A stretch of 64,000 nt of DNA from NCBI GenBank assembly GCA_002492295.1, contig DKYC01000132.1, positions 1 to 64,000 of the forward strand, read 5' to 3'. Both the position numbers and the translations under genes were made by a program. This DNA is from Lachnospiraceae bacterium UBA7110 (GTDB lineage Bacteria > Bacillota > Clostridia > Lachnospirales > Lachnospiraceae). Shown here piece after piece: positions 52,201 to 61,123 of the stretch. The notes beneath the pieces are model-generated. The model saw only the letters and a list, made by a program, of their open reading frames with translations, was not told where the DNA came from and ran no database searches. Position 1 is the stretch's first letter; each line of letters begins with the position of its first letter.

Positions 52201-53214
52201 ATGAAAAAAGTGACAATACAGGATATTGCGGCACAGATGGGCTTAAGCCGCAATACGGTTGCAAAGGCACTCAACGGAGGTCTTGTTTCCCCGCAGACGA
52301 AACAGGCGGTGGTGCAGAAGGCGTGGCAGATGGGATATGCAAAGCTGGACGAAAACCTGTTGGAGGAAGTCAGGAGCATTCACAGAAAAGTTAACACCGG
52401 CACGATTTTGGTGCTGTTTAACCATATGCAGTCCGTTTTTTGGACGAGGGCGCTTGCCGGAATCAGCAGTGCGGTAAATGACGAGGGCTACCGTATGCAG
52501 CTGCACGTTGTCGATGAAAACGATAAGGATGGCAGCGAAACGCTGCGGCTGATAGCTGATGACGTGAAGGGAATTATTTTTCTTTGTATTTTTCCGATTA
52601 AATTTGTAAAAGGCGTCAGCAGGGTAAAGCTTCCGATGACGTTTTTCAATACCCCCGTCAATGCGCAGGAATATATTGAGCTTGGCGATATTGTAAATAT
52701 GGAAGGCTTTTATTCCATGAACCGCCTGACGAATTATATTATTTCACAGAAGGGTTGCCAGCGGCTGGGATACATCGGCTATGCGGAAGGTTCGCGCATG
52801 ATACAGGCAAGGTACCTTGGTTTTCTGAATGCCTGCAACCAAAACAGGATACAGCTTGACGCAAAAATCCAGTACACACATCCGCTTGGTCAGGATAGCT
52901 TCAGCTATGCAGTGGTGGAGGAAATTATAAACAACATGCCCTATATCCCCGACGCAATTGTCTGTGAGGATGACGACGTGGCAAAGCATGTGTCGCTCGC
53001 GCTGCTCCAGCGGGATGCGCAGGCGGTGAAAAATACGGTAATCACAGGATTTAACAATACACTTGAGTCTGATTTTTTCAAAAACGATATTGTTACGGTT
53101 GATGTGCGTATCGAGGAGATGGGCAGGAGGCTTGTAAAATCCGTGGTTGACAGGGTGAATAATCCCACGATTGATTTGGCGTTCCATACGCTTGCCACGT
53201 ATCCGCGCTTTTAG
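52201..53214 (+). CDS. LacI-family transcriptional regulator
   Basis: 337 residues. The N-terminal helix-turn-helix and hinge are VTIQDIAAQMGLSRNTVAKALNGG, followed by a periplasmic-binding-protein-like effector domain (about 62-337, TILVLFNHMQSVFWTRALAG; ITGFNNTLESDFFKNDIVTV). It should repress or activate carbohydrate genes in response to a sugar. The GGAAAGGAG site ends 13 nt before ATG 52201; the earlier in-frame ATG at 52153 precedes that site. No sugar operon is directly attached; the next gene is HPr kinase, so a global carbon-control role is possible but unproven. Confidence 0.93.
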   Translation: MKKVTIQDIAAQMGLSRNTVAKALNGGLVSPQTKQAVVQKAWQMGYAKLDENLLEEVRSIHRKVNTGTILVLFNHMQSVFWTRALAGISSAVNDEGYRMQLHVVDENDKDGSETLRLIADDVKGIIFLCIFPIKFVKGVSRVKLPMTFFNTPVNAQEYIELGDIVNMEGFYSMNRLTNYIISQKGCQRLGYIGYAEGSRMIQARYLGFLNACNQNRIQLDAKIQYTHPLGQDSFSYAVVEEIINNMPYIPDAIVCEDDDVAKHVSLALLQRDAQAVKNTVITGFNNTLESDFFKNDIVTVDVRIEEMGRRLVKSVVDRVNNPTIDLAFHTLATYPRF

Positions 53215-53340
53215 GTTTTGCGGAAGGGAGCACAACACGGCGTAACCTGAAAAAAGACATAGCACCTCTGACAATAATATGTTAGAATAAAGGCAAATGA
53301 ATTTATATAGTTATATATAGAAAGAACGAGGAAAGTGAAC

Positions 53341-54279
53341 ATGTCAAGTGTAAGCATTGAACGCGTAATCGAAAAACTCAAGCTCACCAATCTCACTCCT
53401 GAGATTGACGTTTCGAGCATCAAAATCCACCAGCCGGATATTAACCGTCCTGCGCTCCAGCTTTCGGGGTATTTTGAACATTTTGAAGAAACAAGGCCGC
53501 AGATTATCGGTTTTGTGGAATACTCTTATATGGAGCACATCAGCGACGAGAAAAAAAGAGAGGTTTATCCGCGTGTCATTTCGGAAAAGACGCCGTGCAT
53601 CATTTTTTGCAGAAACCTGATGCCGGATCCTCTTTTTGTCGAATGTGCGATGAAAAACAATGTCCCTCTTCTAAAAACAAGCAAGCCGACATCGGCGTTT
53701 ATGGCGGAGATTATCCGGTGGCTCAATGTTGAGCTTGCACCGTGCATTTCCGTGCATGGCGTGCTGGTCGATGTTTACGGCGAAGGTGTGCTGATTACGG
53801 GCGAGAGCGGCATCGGTAAAAGCGAGGCTGCGCTGGAGCTGATTAAGCGAGGACACAGACTGGTGTCGGACGACGTGGTGGAAATCAGGAAAGTGAGTGA
53901 TGATACGCTGGTCGGAAAAGCGCCTGACATCACAAGGCATTTTATCGAGCTGCGCGGTATCGGTATCATAGATGTAAAGACGCTTTATGGTGTGCAGAGC
54001 GTTATGGACACCACAAACATTAACCTTGTCATACGTCTGGAGGACTGGGACAAAGAGAAAAATTACGACCGTCTTGGTCTTGAGGAAAACTATACGGAAT
54101 ATCTTGGAAATAAGGTGGTCTGCCACAACATCCCTATTAGACCGGGAAGAAACCTTGCGATTATCTGCGAGTCGGCAGCAGTCAACCACCGTCAGAAAAA
54201 GATGGGTTACAACGCGGCGCAGGAACTGTATCAGCGTGTGCAGAATTCACTGTCAAAGCCTAGGGAAGATGAAATGTAA
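53341..54279 (+). CDS. hprK: HPr kinase/phosphorylase
   Basis: 312 residues, the family norm. The C-terminal kinase domain has Walker A GESGIGKSEAALELIKRGH, VSDDVV, and the HprK signature ELRGIGIIDVKTLYG. The N-terminal domain is MurF-like. It phosphorylates and dephosphorylates HPr on Ser46, controlling catabolite repression through CcpA. ATG 53341 has GAGG 9 nt upstream. It heads a cluster with glucokinase, murB, rapZ and whiA. Confidence 0.97.
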   Translation: MSSVSIERVIEKLKLTNLTPEIDVSSIKIHQPDINRPALQLSGYFEHFEETRPQIIGFVEYSYMEHISDEKKREVYPRVISEKTPCIIFCRNLMPDPLFVECAMKNNVPLLKTSKPTSAFMAEIIRWLNVELAPCISVHGVLVDVYGEGVLITGESGIGKSEAALELIKRGHRLVSDDVVEIRKVSDDTLVGKAPDITRHFIELRGIGIIDVKTLYGVQSVMDTTNINLVIRLEDWDKEKNYDRLGLEENYTEYLGNKVVCHNIPIRPGRNLAIICESAAVNHRQKKMGYNAAQELYQRVQNSLSKPREDEM

Positions 54280-54296
54280 AAAGGAGATTAAAGCGA

Positions 54297-55244
54297 ATGG
54301 GTAAGTATTGTTTTGGAGTAGATTTAGGTGGGACAACGGTAAAAATCGGACTTTTTTCGCCGAAAGGAGAGGTCCTTGAAAAATGGGAAATTCCTACGAG
54401 AACGGAGAATGGCGGAACAAATATTCTCCCCGATATTGCGGACGCAGTGCAGGCAAAAATGAAGGAGCGTGGGATTGCGAGGGAAGAGGTTATCGGCGTA
54501 GGCATCGGCGTACCGGGACCGGTTGACGACGCGGGTATGGTCTACCGCGCAGTCAATGTTGGATGGGGTGTGTTTAACATCAACGAAACGCTGGGCGGTC
54601 TTCTTGGCGTTCCCGTAAAAGCGGGAAATGACGCCAATGTGGCGGCACTTGGCGAGATGTGGTGCGGCGGTGCAAAGGGCTATAAGGACATTGTGCTTGC
54701 AACACTCGGAACGGGTATTGGCGGAGGAATTATTTCAAACGGAAAGATTGTCACGGGTTCAAGGGGGGCAGGCGGCGAAATCGGACATATGCATCTTGTG
54801 GATGACGAGCCGGACGCGTGCGGATGCGGTAATCACGGGTGCTTTGAACAGTATGGCTCCGCGAGCGGAATTGTGCGCCTTGCAAAGCGCAGACTTGCAG
54901 TGTCAAAGGAAGACAGTGTGCTAAGGAGTGCGCAGGAGCAGGATGCATTAAGCGCGAAGGCAGTGTTTGATGCGGTGAAGGAGGGCGATAAGGTTGCCTG
55001 TGAAATTGCGGAGGAGTTCGGCGCTTACCTTGGAAAGGGATTTGCCGTAATTGCAGCAGTTGTCAATCCGGAAGTGTTTGTGATTGGCGGCGGAGTGTCG
55101 AAGGCAGGCGAAATTTTGTTCGACTATATCGCAAAGAATTATGAAAAATATGCTTTCCATGCCTGCCAGAACGTGACGTTTAAGCTTGCTACGCTTGGCA
55201 ATGACGCAGGAATTTACGGTGCGGCAAAGCTTGTGTTGGAATAA
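54297..55244 (+). CDS. ROK-family glucokinase
   Basis: 315 residues. It has the ATP-binding opening FGVDLGGTTVKIGLF, the sugar-binding VKAGNDANVAALGEMWCG, LGTGIGGGIISNGK, the ROK signature GEIGHMHLV and the zinc-binding CGCGNHGCFEQYGSASG. It phosphorylates glucose (possibly other hexoses) at C6. AAAAGGAG lies 9 nt before the ATG. Its location right behind hprK couples sugar phosphorylation to carbon control; the same order is common in related Clostridia. Confidence 0.94.
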   Translation: MGKYCFGVDLGGTTVKIGLFSPKGEVLEKWEIPTRTENGGTNILPDIADAVQAKMKERGIAREEVIGVGIGVPGPVDDAGMVYRAVNVGWGVFNINETLGGLLGVPVKAGNDANVAALGEMWCGGAKGYKDIVLATLGTGIGGGIISNGKIVTGSRGAGGEIGHMHLVDDEPDACGCGNHGCFEQYGSASGIVRLAKRRLAVSKEDSVLRSAQEQDALSAKAVFDAVKEGDKVACEIAEEFGAYLGKGFAVIAAVVNPEVFVIGGGVSKAGEILFDYIAKNYEKYAFHACQNVTFKLATLGNDAGIYGAAKLVLE

Positions 55245-55269
55245 TAATAAATGATTGCAGAGGTTGGAT

Positions 55270-56184
55270 TTGTTGAAAAAAGAATTAATTCATGAATTAT
55301 CCCGCGTTCTTGCAGGAGGACGCGTTTCTACAAAGGAGCCGATGTCACTGCATACAACCTTTAAGACAGGCGGTGCGGTTGACGTGTTTGCGGAACCCTC
55401 AAGTGTTGAGGAGCTGAAAAGAGCGTTAGAACTGCTAAAGGGAGAACGCTTTTACCTGATTGGAAACGGGAGCAATCTTCTTGTAAGCGACAAAGGACTT
55501 CGGGGTGTGGCGGTTCATCTTGCCAAAGGCTTTGGCGATATTCGTGTGGAAGGAACGACGCTTATCTGCGGCGCGGCGGCAACGCTATCGCAGATTGCAA
55601 GGGCGGCGCTTGACCATTCCCTGACTGGATTTGAGTTTGCGGCAGGCATTCCGGGGAGCCTCGGCGGAGCGATTGTGATGAATGCGGGCGCTTATGACGG
55701 CGAAATGCGCCAGGTGGTAAAAAGCGTCACGCTCATTGATTATCAGGGCGGAATTGTCCAAAAGGGAGTGGAGGAAATGCGCTTTGGATACCGTCACAGT
55801 CTTTTAAAGGAAGCGGATTGGATTGTCCTTGAGGCAAAGCTTGTGCTGCAAAAGGGGGATGCTTCAAAAATCAGGGAAAAGATGGATGATTTGGCGGCAA
55901 GAAGACGTGCAAAACAGCCGCTGGAATATCCGAGTGCGGGTTCGACCTTTAAGCGTCCCGAGGGGTATTTTGCGGCGAAGCTGATACAGGACGCGGGCTT
56001 AAGGGGGTTTTGCGTCGGCGGCGCACAGGTCTCGGATAAGCACTGCGGTTTTGTGATTAACAGGGAAAATGCCACATCTGCCGATATTTACGCGCTTATC
56101 CGGGAAGTGCAAAGAAAGGTGAAGGAATGTTCGGGCGTTACGCTTGAGACGGAGGTCATTTGTTTGGGTGAATTTGATGAATGA
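55270..56184 (+). CDS. murB: UDP-N-acetylenolpyruvoylglucosamine reductase
   Basis: 304 residues, type IIb MurB. FAD-binding motifs are FYLIGNGSNLLVSDKGLRG and GFEFAAGIPGSLGGAIVMN. YRHSLLK and SAGSTFKRPEGYFAAKLIQD hold the catalytic Ser, and the C-terminus carries GFVINRENATSADI. It reduces the enolpyruvyl group to form UDP-MurNAc for peptidoglycan. No ATG fits: TTG 55270 (6 nt after GCAGAGG) and TTG 55273 (9 nt) are both possible, and I chose 55270 without strong preference. Confidence 0.95.
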   Translation: MLKKELIHELSRVLAGGRVSTKEPMSLHTTFKTGGAVDVFAEPSSVEELKRALELLKGERFYLIGNGSNLLVSDKGLRGVAVHLAKGFGDIRVEGTTLICGAAATLSQIARAALDHSLTGFEFAAGIPGSLGGAIVMNAGAYDGEMRQVVKSVTLIDYQGGIVQKGVEEMRFGYRHSLLKEADWIVLEAKLVLQKGDASKIREKMDDLAARRRAKQPLEYPSAGSTFKRPEGYFAAKLIQDAGLRGFCVGGAQVSDKHCGFVINRENATSADIYALIREVQRKVKECSGVTLETEVICLGEFDE

Positions 56185-56220
56185 TGAAAAATACCAACAG
56201 AAAGGCAGGTTTGGTTTCAG

Positions 56221-57075
56221 ATGCGGTTTGTGATTGTAACGGGTATGAGCGGAGGCGGAAAATCAACAGCGATGAAGATGCTGGAGGACGCGGGATTTTA
56301 CTGCGCCGACAATATGCCTGTGCCTTTGATTGAAAAGTTTATGGAGCTGCTTGCAATGCCGGATAACGGAATCCAAAAGGTGGCATTGGGACTGGATGTC
56401 AGGACGGATCAGTCGTTTGAGGACGTAAACCAGCTCATTATAAGGCTCCGTTTGAGCTATACCTTTGAGATTCTGTTTCTTGAGGCATCGGACAATGTGC
56501 TGCTGAAACGCTATAAGGAGACGAGGCGTATTCATCCGCTTTCCATTGACGGGGATTTGATGAGCGGCATCCGGCGTGAACGGGAGCTGCTTGACAGCAT
56601 CAGAAAAGTGGCGGATTACGTGATTGATACGACGAACCTTTTGACAAGGGAACTCAAAATGGAGCTTGACAGGATTTTTGTGAGTGGTCAGGCGTACAAC
56701 AGCCTTATGGTAAATATTATTTCGTTTGGTTTTAAGCATGGTATTCCGCAGGATGCCGATCTGGTGTTCGATGTGCGCTTTCTGCCGAACCCGTTTTATA
56801 TTGATGAATTAAAGAAGAAGACGGGACTTGACAAAGAGGTTCAGGATTATGTGATGGGCTTTCCTGAGGCGCATGAATTTATAAATAAGCTTACGGATAT
56901 GATTGAATTTCTGATTCCGAATTATATTAAGGAAGGGAAATACCAGCTTGTGATAGGCATAGGATGTACTGGCGGACAGCACCGCAGTGTGACGCTTGCG
57001 GGCGAGCTTTATAAACGGCTTAAGGATAAGGGCGATTACGGGCTGACCTTACGCCACCGCGACACGCTTGGTTAA
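56221..57075 (+). CDS. rapZ: RNase adapter protein / nucleotide-binding protein RapZ
   Basis: 284 residues. Walker A GMSGGGKSTAMKMLEDAGF sits at the start; FYCADNMPVPLIEKF and LGLDVRT follow, and the C-terminal domain has VIGIGCTGGQHRSVTLAGEL. In Gram-positives the YvcJ/RapZ protein binds and hydrolyses nucleotides, and is linked to competence and cell-wall precursor control. GAAAGGCAGG lies upstream of the ATG. whiA follows after 13 bp; the usual neighbour yvcK is not between them. Confidence 0.96.
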   Translation: MRFVIVTGMSGGGKSTAMKMLEDAGFYCADNMPVPLIEKFMELLAMPDNGIQKVALGLDVRTDQSFEDVNQLIIRLRLSYTFEILFLEASDNVLLKRYKETRRIHPLSIDGDLMSGIRRERELLDSIRKVADYVIDTTNLLTRELKMELDRIFVSGQAYNSLMVNIISFGFKHGIPQDADLVFDVRFLPNPFYIDELKKKTGLDKEVQDYVMGFPEAHEFINKLTDMIEFLIPNYIKEGKYQLVIGIGCTGGQHRSVTLAGELYKRLKDKGDYGLTLRHRDTLG

Positions 57076-57088
57076 AAAAGGAGTCATT

Positions 57089-57712
57089 ATGTCATTTTCA
57101 GGAGAAATCAAGAATGAGCTGGAGAAAAAGACGTTTCCCAAAAATTCCGCGAGAGCGTTTCTGCGGGATGCCTTTTTGGAGACAGGCTCTATGAGTAATC
57201 CCGAAAAAGGATATCATTTGGAGTTTGTCTGCGAGGATGAACGCCACGCCCAAAAACTGATTGAGACCATGCAAAAGTATGAGATTACGGCAAAGACGGT
57301 GCTAAGAAAACGCTATACCATTGTATATATTAAGGAGAGCGAGGATATCGTTAAGCTTCTGAATGTGATGGGTGCGCATAACTGCCTGATGAATTTGGAG
57401 AATCTGCGGATTTTGAAGGATATGCGCAATGCAATCAACCGGCAGGTGAACTGTGAGACAGCCAATATCTCAAAGACCGTCAGTGCGGCAAACAAACAGA
57501 TTGCGGATATTGTGTATCTTAAGGAGCATTACGGATTGGACAATTTGAGTGAAAACCTGAGGGAAATGGCAGAAATCAGGCTGGAATATCCAGATGCGAC
57601 GCTAAAGGAGCTTGGAGGTTATCTCGTTCCCCCCGTTGGAAAATCGGGGGTAAATCACAGGCTTCGGAAGCTCAGTGAATTGGCGGACAGTATAAAAGGA
57701 AAAGAGAAATGA
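57089..57712 (+). CDS. whiA: WhiA-type regulator lacking about 95 internal residues
   Basis: 207 residues instead of about 310. The first residues MSFSGEIKNELEKK match WhiA, but the sequence then jumps to NSARAFLRDAFLETGSMSNPEKG, which lies near residue 115 of Bacillus subtilis WhiA. From there to the end it is typical: YHLEFVCEDERHA, NVMGAHNCLMNLENLRI, VNCETANISKTVSAANKQI, and the HTH ATLKELGGYLVPPVGKSGVN. The missing part is the first half of the LAGLIDADG-like domain. The reading frame is intact and AAAAGGAG precedes ATG 57089. The C-terminal HTH that binds DNA is complete. It overlaps the lipid kinase gene by 4 bp. Natural deletion or assembly error cannot be told apart here. Confidence 0.9.
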   Translation: MSFSGEIKNELEKKTFPKNSARAFLRDAFLETGSMSNPEKGYHLEFVCEDERHAQKLIETMQKYEITAKTVLRKRYTIVYIKESEDIVKLLNVMGAHNCLMNLENLRILKDMRNAINRQVNCETANISKTVSAANKQIADIVYLKEHYGLDNLSENLREMAEIRLEYPDATLKELGGYLVPPVGKSGVNHRLRKLSELADSIKGKEK

Positions 57713-58626
57713 GTAAGAAAGCATTATTTATATTAAATCCCCACTCGGGAAAGGGACTGATTAAAAACCATCTTTTGGAGATTACGGATATTCTTGTGAA
57801 GGCGGGATACGAGGTGACGGTGTATCCCACGCAAAGCCGCGGGGATGCGAAACGGCTGACACAGGAGCGCGACAAGGACTATGAGCTTGTGGTGTGCAGC
57901 GGCGGCGACGGAACGCTTGACGAAATTGTCACAGGCATGATACGGTCCGGTTTTAGGACGCCGATTGGATATATTCCGGCGGGAAGCACCAATGATTTTG
58001 CGAAGAGCCTGAAAATCCCGTCAACGATGAAGAAGGCAGCGGAGCTCATTGTACAGGGAAAGGAGTTTTCGTGTGATGTCGGACGCTTCAACAAGGATAT
58101 CTTCATCTATGTTGCGGCGTTTGGGATTTTTACGGAGGTTTCCTATGAGACGCCGCAGGAAATGAAGAACATGCTTGGGCATATGGCATACTTATTGGAG
58201 GGCGTCAAACAGCTTGCCAATATCAAATCCTATTCGTTAAAAGTGACATATGTGTCAGAAAACGGCGGGGAGGAAGTGATTGAGGGCAATTTTATTTTCG
58301 GAATGGTGACAAACTCACATTCGATAGGCGGCTTCAAGAGTATCGCGGGAAATGTTTTTAAGGGCGATATTGATTTAAACGACGGGCTGTTTGAAGTGAC
58401 CTTAATTAAAGTACCCAAAAATCCGATGGAACTCAATTCGATACTGGCGGCGCTTGCGATAGCGGATATTGACACAAAATATATGTACAATTTCAAGTCG
58501 GGAAAGCTGATATTTGAATCGGAGGAGGAAGTTGCATGGACGCTTGACGGCGAGTACGGAGGAAAGCATACCAGGGTGGAGCTCTTAAACGACAGGGAGG
58601 CTGTGGACATCCTTGTAAAACAGTAA
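57709..58626 (+). CDS. Diacylglycerol kinase-family lipid kinase (YegS/DagK type)
   Basis: 305 residues. The catalytic motif VVCSGGDGTLDEIVTGM and the nucleotide-binding loop FILNPHSGKG identify the DAGK catalytic domain; PIGYIPAGSTNDFAKSL and WTLDGEYGG near the end follow the YegS/DagK pattern. It probably phosphorylates diacylglycerol or a related lipid at the membrane in phospholipid recycling. Its ATG overlaps the whiA stop (ATGA). It is the last gene of the hprK cluster and is followed by a terminator. Confidence 0.93.
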   Translation: MSKKALFILNPHSGKGLIKNHLLEITDILVKAGYEVTVYPTQSRGDAKRLTQERDKDYELVVCSGGDGTLDEIVTGMIRSGFRTPIGYIPAGSTNDFAKSLKIPSTMKKAAELIVQGKEFSCDVGRFNKDIFIYVAAFGIFTEVSYETPQEMKNMLGHMAYLLEGVKQLANIKSYSLKVTYVSENGGEEVIEGNFIFGMVTNSHSIGGFKSIAGNVFKGDIDLNDGLFEVTLIKVPKNPMELNSILAALAIADIDTKYMYNFKSGKLIFESEEEVAWTLDGEYGGKHTRVELLNDREAVDILVKQ

Positions 58627-58644
58627 ATATAAAACAACAGGCAG

Positions 58645-58684
58645 AAAGGAACGTTCCCGTTTTGTCCGGAAGCGTTCCTTTTTA
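58645..58684. terminator. Terminator between the lipid kinase and ABC permease genes
   Basis: AAAGGAACGTTCC pairs with GGAAGCGTTCCTTT (one bulge) and is followed by TTT. It lies between convergent genes and may serve both. Confidence 0.8.
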
Positions 58685-58713
58685 ATTCTTTCTTTATTAC
58701 AAATTCATCCAAA

Positions 58714-59571
58714 TTATTCCAAATTCAGCCGCTTTGTCATCATATGCAGATTGATAATGTGCATAATCACCGAAACAACCACTGCCCAAAGCAGTGAGAT
58801 TATCATTGTGGGCGAAATAACCTCAAACATTGGTATTGTCTCTGAAAGCGCCTCCGCCCGGAGCATTTTGGAGTAGGTCGGCAGCATGGCGATGTAAGAG
58901 ATTACCTGCTGAACGCTGACAATCGCAAAGTAAGCGATAATTGCGCCGATAATGCGGTGCTTTGTGTAAAGCTGTCCAAGGGATACGCAGCCAAGTATAA
59001 TCATAATGGATGAGATGCAGGCGATAATCATAAAGACGGTATAAAATGTAATAAAACCGCCAAGGCTGATGCCGTAATCCTCCCGGAAGGACATTGACAT
59101 TTCCGATAACACCTCGCCAACCATGCGGTCGATATAAACCTTGTCATACCCGGAAAGATTGCTGACATGGATATAAATCGCGCCAAGTATAATCATAATT
59201 GTGGCAAATATCCCCGCAAGCATCGCCAAATAGCATAGAACAGCCGTAATCGTCTTTGCCGCAAGAAGCGTCGTGGACGTAACGGGCAGCGTATGTGTCA
59301 GGTATCCCTGATCCGTGTAGGTCGTTTTATAGAACCGTATGGCAATAATCAGCATGGTTCCGACGGAGCAGCCAATAATGCCGAAATAGTAAAGCAGGAT
59401 ACAAAGGACAAGCGACATTGTCGAAAATCCTGCGGAAACATTGTCCATTTTGGGATTTATCGTAAAAATAATCGCACATGTGAGCAAGGTCGTACCGCCC
59501 AAAATGCCAAGCATAATCAAAAGCGGAAGGCGAAGTCCCCTCCATTCGTATTTCATCAGTTTTCCTAACAT
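58714..59571 (-). CDS. ABC-2 type transporter permease
   Basis: 285 residues with about six hydrophobic segments (LPLLIMLGILGGTTLLTCAIIF, MSLVLCILLYYFGIIG, AVLCYLAMLAGIFATIMIIL, TVFMIIACISSIMIILG, IGAIIAYFAIVSVQQVISYIA, MIISLLWAVVVSVIMHI). It starts LGKLMKYEWRGLR, as in ABC-2 permeases of this class. It forms an exporter with the ATPase just upstream, whose last 7 bp overlap it; GGGAGG inside the ATPase end is its binding site. The substrate is unknown; YtrA-linked exporters are often induced by cell-wall antibiotics. Confidence 0.85.
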   Translation of the reverse strand: MLGKLMKYEWRGLRLPLLIMLGILGGTTLLTCAIIFTINPKMDNVSAGFSTMSLVLCILLYYFGIIGCSVGTMLIIAIRFYKTTYTDQGYLTHTLPVTSTTLLAAKTITAVLCYLAMLAGIFATIMIILGAIYIHVSNLSGYDKVYIDRMVGEVLSEMSMSFREDYGISLGGFITFYTVFMIIACISSIMIILGCVSLGQLYTKHRIIGAIIAYFAIVSVQQVISYIAMLPTYSKMLRAEALSETIPMFEVISPTMIISLLWAVVVSVIMHIINLHMMTKRLNLE

Positions 59572-60293
59572 GCGTATACCTCCCTGAAATAAGCGTCCAC
59601 GGATTTATTCTGCTGGTCTCTGATGGCATCTACCGAGGTGTAGAGCATCAGCGAACCGTTTTTCATAAAAATCACATCGTCAAGCACGTTTTCAATATCG
59701 GAAATCAAGTGTGTTGACAATATAATCGTAGAATTCGGATTGTAATTCGTGATAATTGTACGTAAAATATAATCCCTTGCGGCAGGGTCCACGCCCGCGA
59801 TTGGCTCATCAAGGATATAAAGCTCGGCATTGCGGCTCATCACAAGGATAAGCTGTACCTTCTCCTTTGTGCCTTTTGAGAGTGTTTTCAGCCTTGCCTC
59901 CGGGCTGATGCCGAGGGATTCCAGCATGGAGTATGCCTTTTCCTTTGAAAAATCCTCGTAAAAATCGCCGAAATAATCTACCATCTGCCGTACCTTCATG
60001 CCGTTGTCGAGATAAGTGCGCTCGGGCAGATAGGAAATCACGCGCTTGCTCTGTGCGCCCGGAAACATACCGTTAATATATACCGTTCCGCTTGTTGGCG
60101 CAAGCAGTCCGTTAATCATTTTGATTAAAGTCGTCTTTCCGCAGCCGTTTGGTCCTAATAATCCGATAATCCGTCCGCGCGGAATGGTCAGATTCATATG
60201 GAACACCGACATATAGCTGCCCATGCCGGGATAGCGTTTGCACAAATCATTAATCTGCAGAAGCGGCGCTGCATTCATATATTGTTCATTCAT
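59565..60293 (-). CDS. ABC transporter ATP-binding protein
   Basis: 242 residues. Walker A GPNGCGKTTLIKM, Q-loop region VISYLPERTYLDNG, signature LSKGTKEKVQLIL (a slightly divergent LSGGQ), Walker B LYILDEPIAGVDPAARD and H-loop STHLISDIE are all present. The order GntR, ATPase, permease on one strand matches YtrA-type export operons of Firmicutes. GAGGAGGG lies 8 nt before the ATG. Confidence 0.95.
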   Translation of the reverse strand: MNEQYMNAAPLLQINDLCKRYPGMGSYMSVFHMNLTIPRGRIIGLLGPNGCGKTTLIKMINGLLAPTSGTVYINGMFPGAQSKRVISYLPERTYLDNGMKVRQMVDYFGDFYEDFSKEKAYSMLESLGISPEARLKTLSKGTKEKVQLILVMSRNAELYILDEPIAGVDPAARDYILRTIITNYNPNSTIILSTHLISDIENVLDDVIFMKNGSLMLYTSVDAIRDQQNKSVDAYFREVYAC

Positions 60294-60331
60294 TCTATAG
60301 TCCCTCCTCTTTTTAGTTTCCCTTGGAAAAT

Positions 60332-60712
60332 TTAAGTATTTGTGTTGTCTGCCGTATTTGCTGTCTGGTTCACCAGTGAAATGATTTCGCCGTCGGAATA
60401 TCCAAGCTGGCGCATATTTTCAAAAAAGCTGTTCATCTGCGTGACAGCCATCCGGTGCTTTGCGGCTTCAATCAACTGTACATCCTGCGTCACGACGCGT
60501 CCCATGTTCCGCTGTGTTATGACAAGCCCGCTGCGTTCAAGTTCCGTAAAAGCACGCTGCATGGTATTCGGATTGACACTTGCCTCTGCCGCCAAATCCC
60601 TGACGCTTGGAAGCCATTCTCCCGGCTTGTACGTTCCGCATACAATCCGTACCTGAAGCTTTTCCAAAATCTGCGCATAGATTGGACGGTCTGAATTTAA
60701 TTCCCATGCCAT
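60332..60712 (-). CDS. GntR-family regulator, YtrA subfamily
   Basis: 126 residues. A winged helix-turn-helix (YAQILEKLQVRIVCGTYKPG, LPSVRDLAAEASVNPNTMQRAFTELE) is followed by a short helical dimerisation tail, the YtrA layout with no effector domain. It should repress its own operon and release on envelope or antibiotic stress. AAGGAG lies 8 nt before the ATG. It heads the ATPase/permease operon; a matching palindrome lies at 60732-60755. Confidence 0.93.
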   Translation of the reverse strand: MAWELNSDRPIYAQILEKLQVRIVCGTYKPGEWLPSVRDLAAEASVNPNTMQRAFTELERSGLVITQRNMGRVVTQDVQLIEAAKHRMAVTQMNSFFENMRQLGYSDGEIISLVNQTANTADNTNT

Positions 60713-60731
60713 AAATTCGTCTCCTTCCTAA

Positions 60732-60787
60732 AGTGTATTAGATAAATAGTACACTAACACAATAATACATGTTGCACGCTTTGTCAA
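60732..60787 (-). promoter_or_regulatory. Promoter and operator of the YtrA-type operon
   Basis: On the minus strand TTGACA (60782-60787) and TATTGT (60759-60764), 17 bp apart, form a promoter. AGTGTATTA (60732-60740) and TAGTACACT (60747-60755) form an inverted repeat with one mismatch and a 6-bp spacer, right at the expected start site, fitting autoregulation by the GntR protein. Confidence 0.7.
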
Positions 60788-60956
60788 TACAAAAATAAAA
60801 TTTATTTAAAATATTCATGAAAATTCCATTGTTTTTTTGTACAGAATGATAATTAAAATAGGAAAGGGTACAGGAAATGCATTGTTATAAGGCGTAATAC
60901 TGCATAAAAACTGCATGGATATGCAGAAATTGTCAGTTTCTTCTATGCACGCAATA

Positions 60957-60985
60957 TTGACAAATTTTTTTGATTAGTCTAATAT
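60957..60985 (+). promoter_or_regulatory. Promoter of the oligopeptide ABC operon
   Basis: TTGACA (60957-60962) and TAATAT (60980-60985), 17 bp apart, are near-consensus sigma-A. The rest of the 411-bp gap 60713-61123 is AT-rich and shows no gene beyond this promoter and the divergent one. Confidence 0.85.
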
Positions 60986-61123
60986 AAAAAAGAATATCGC
61001 GTTTTTAAGCACGGTATTTTCATTTTACTGTGACAAAATAGTAAAGGAAGTGTGCATTTGGACAATACAAATGTACATCGCATACATTATGCGGAAAAAA
61101 CGAAAAGATAGGAGTGAAAACGA

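Noticed and set aside
56080..56087. Second GCCGATAT octamer inside murB, which could be another sigma-28 -10 box
   Set aside because: No TAAA lies 14-16 bp upstream and the site is inside a coding sequence.
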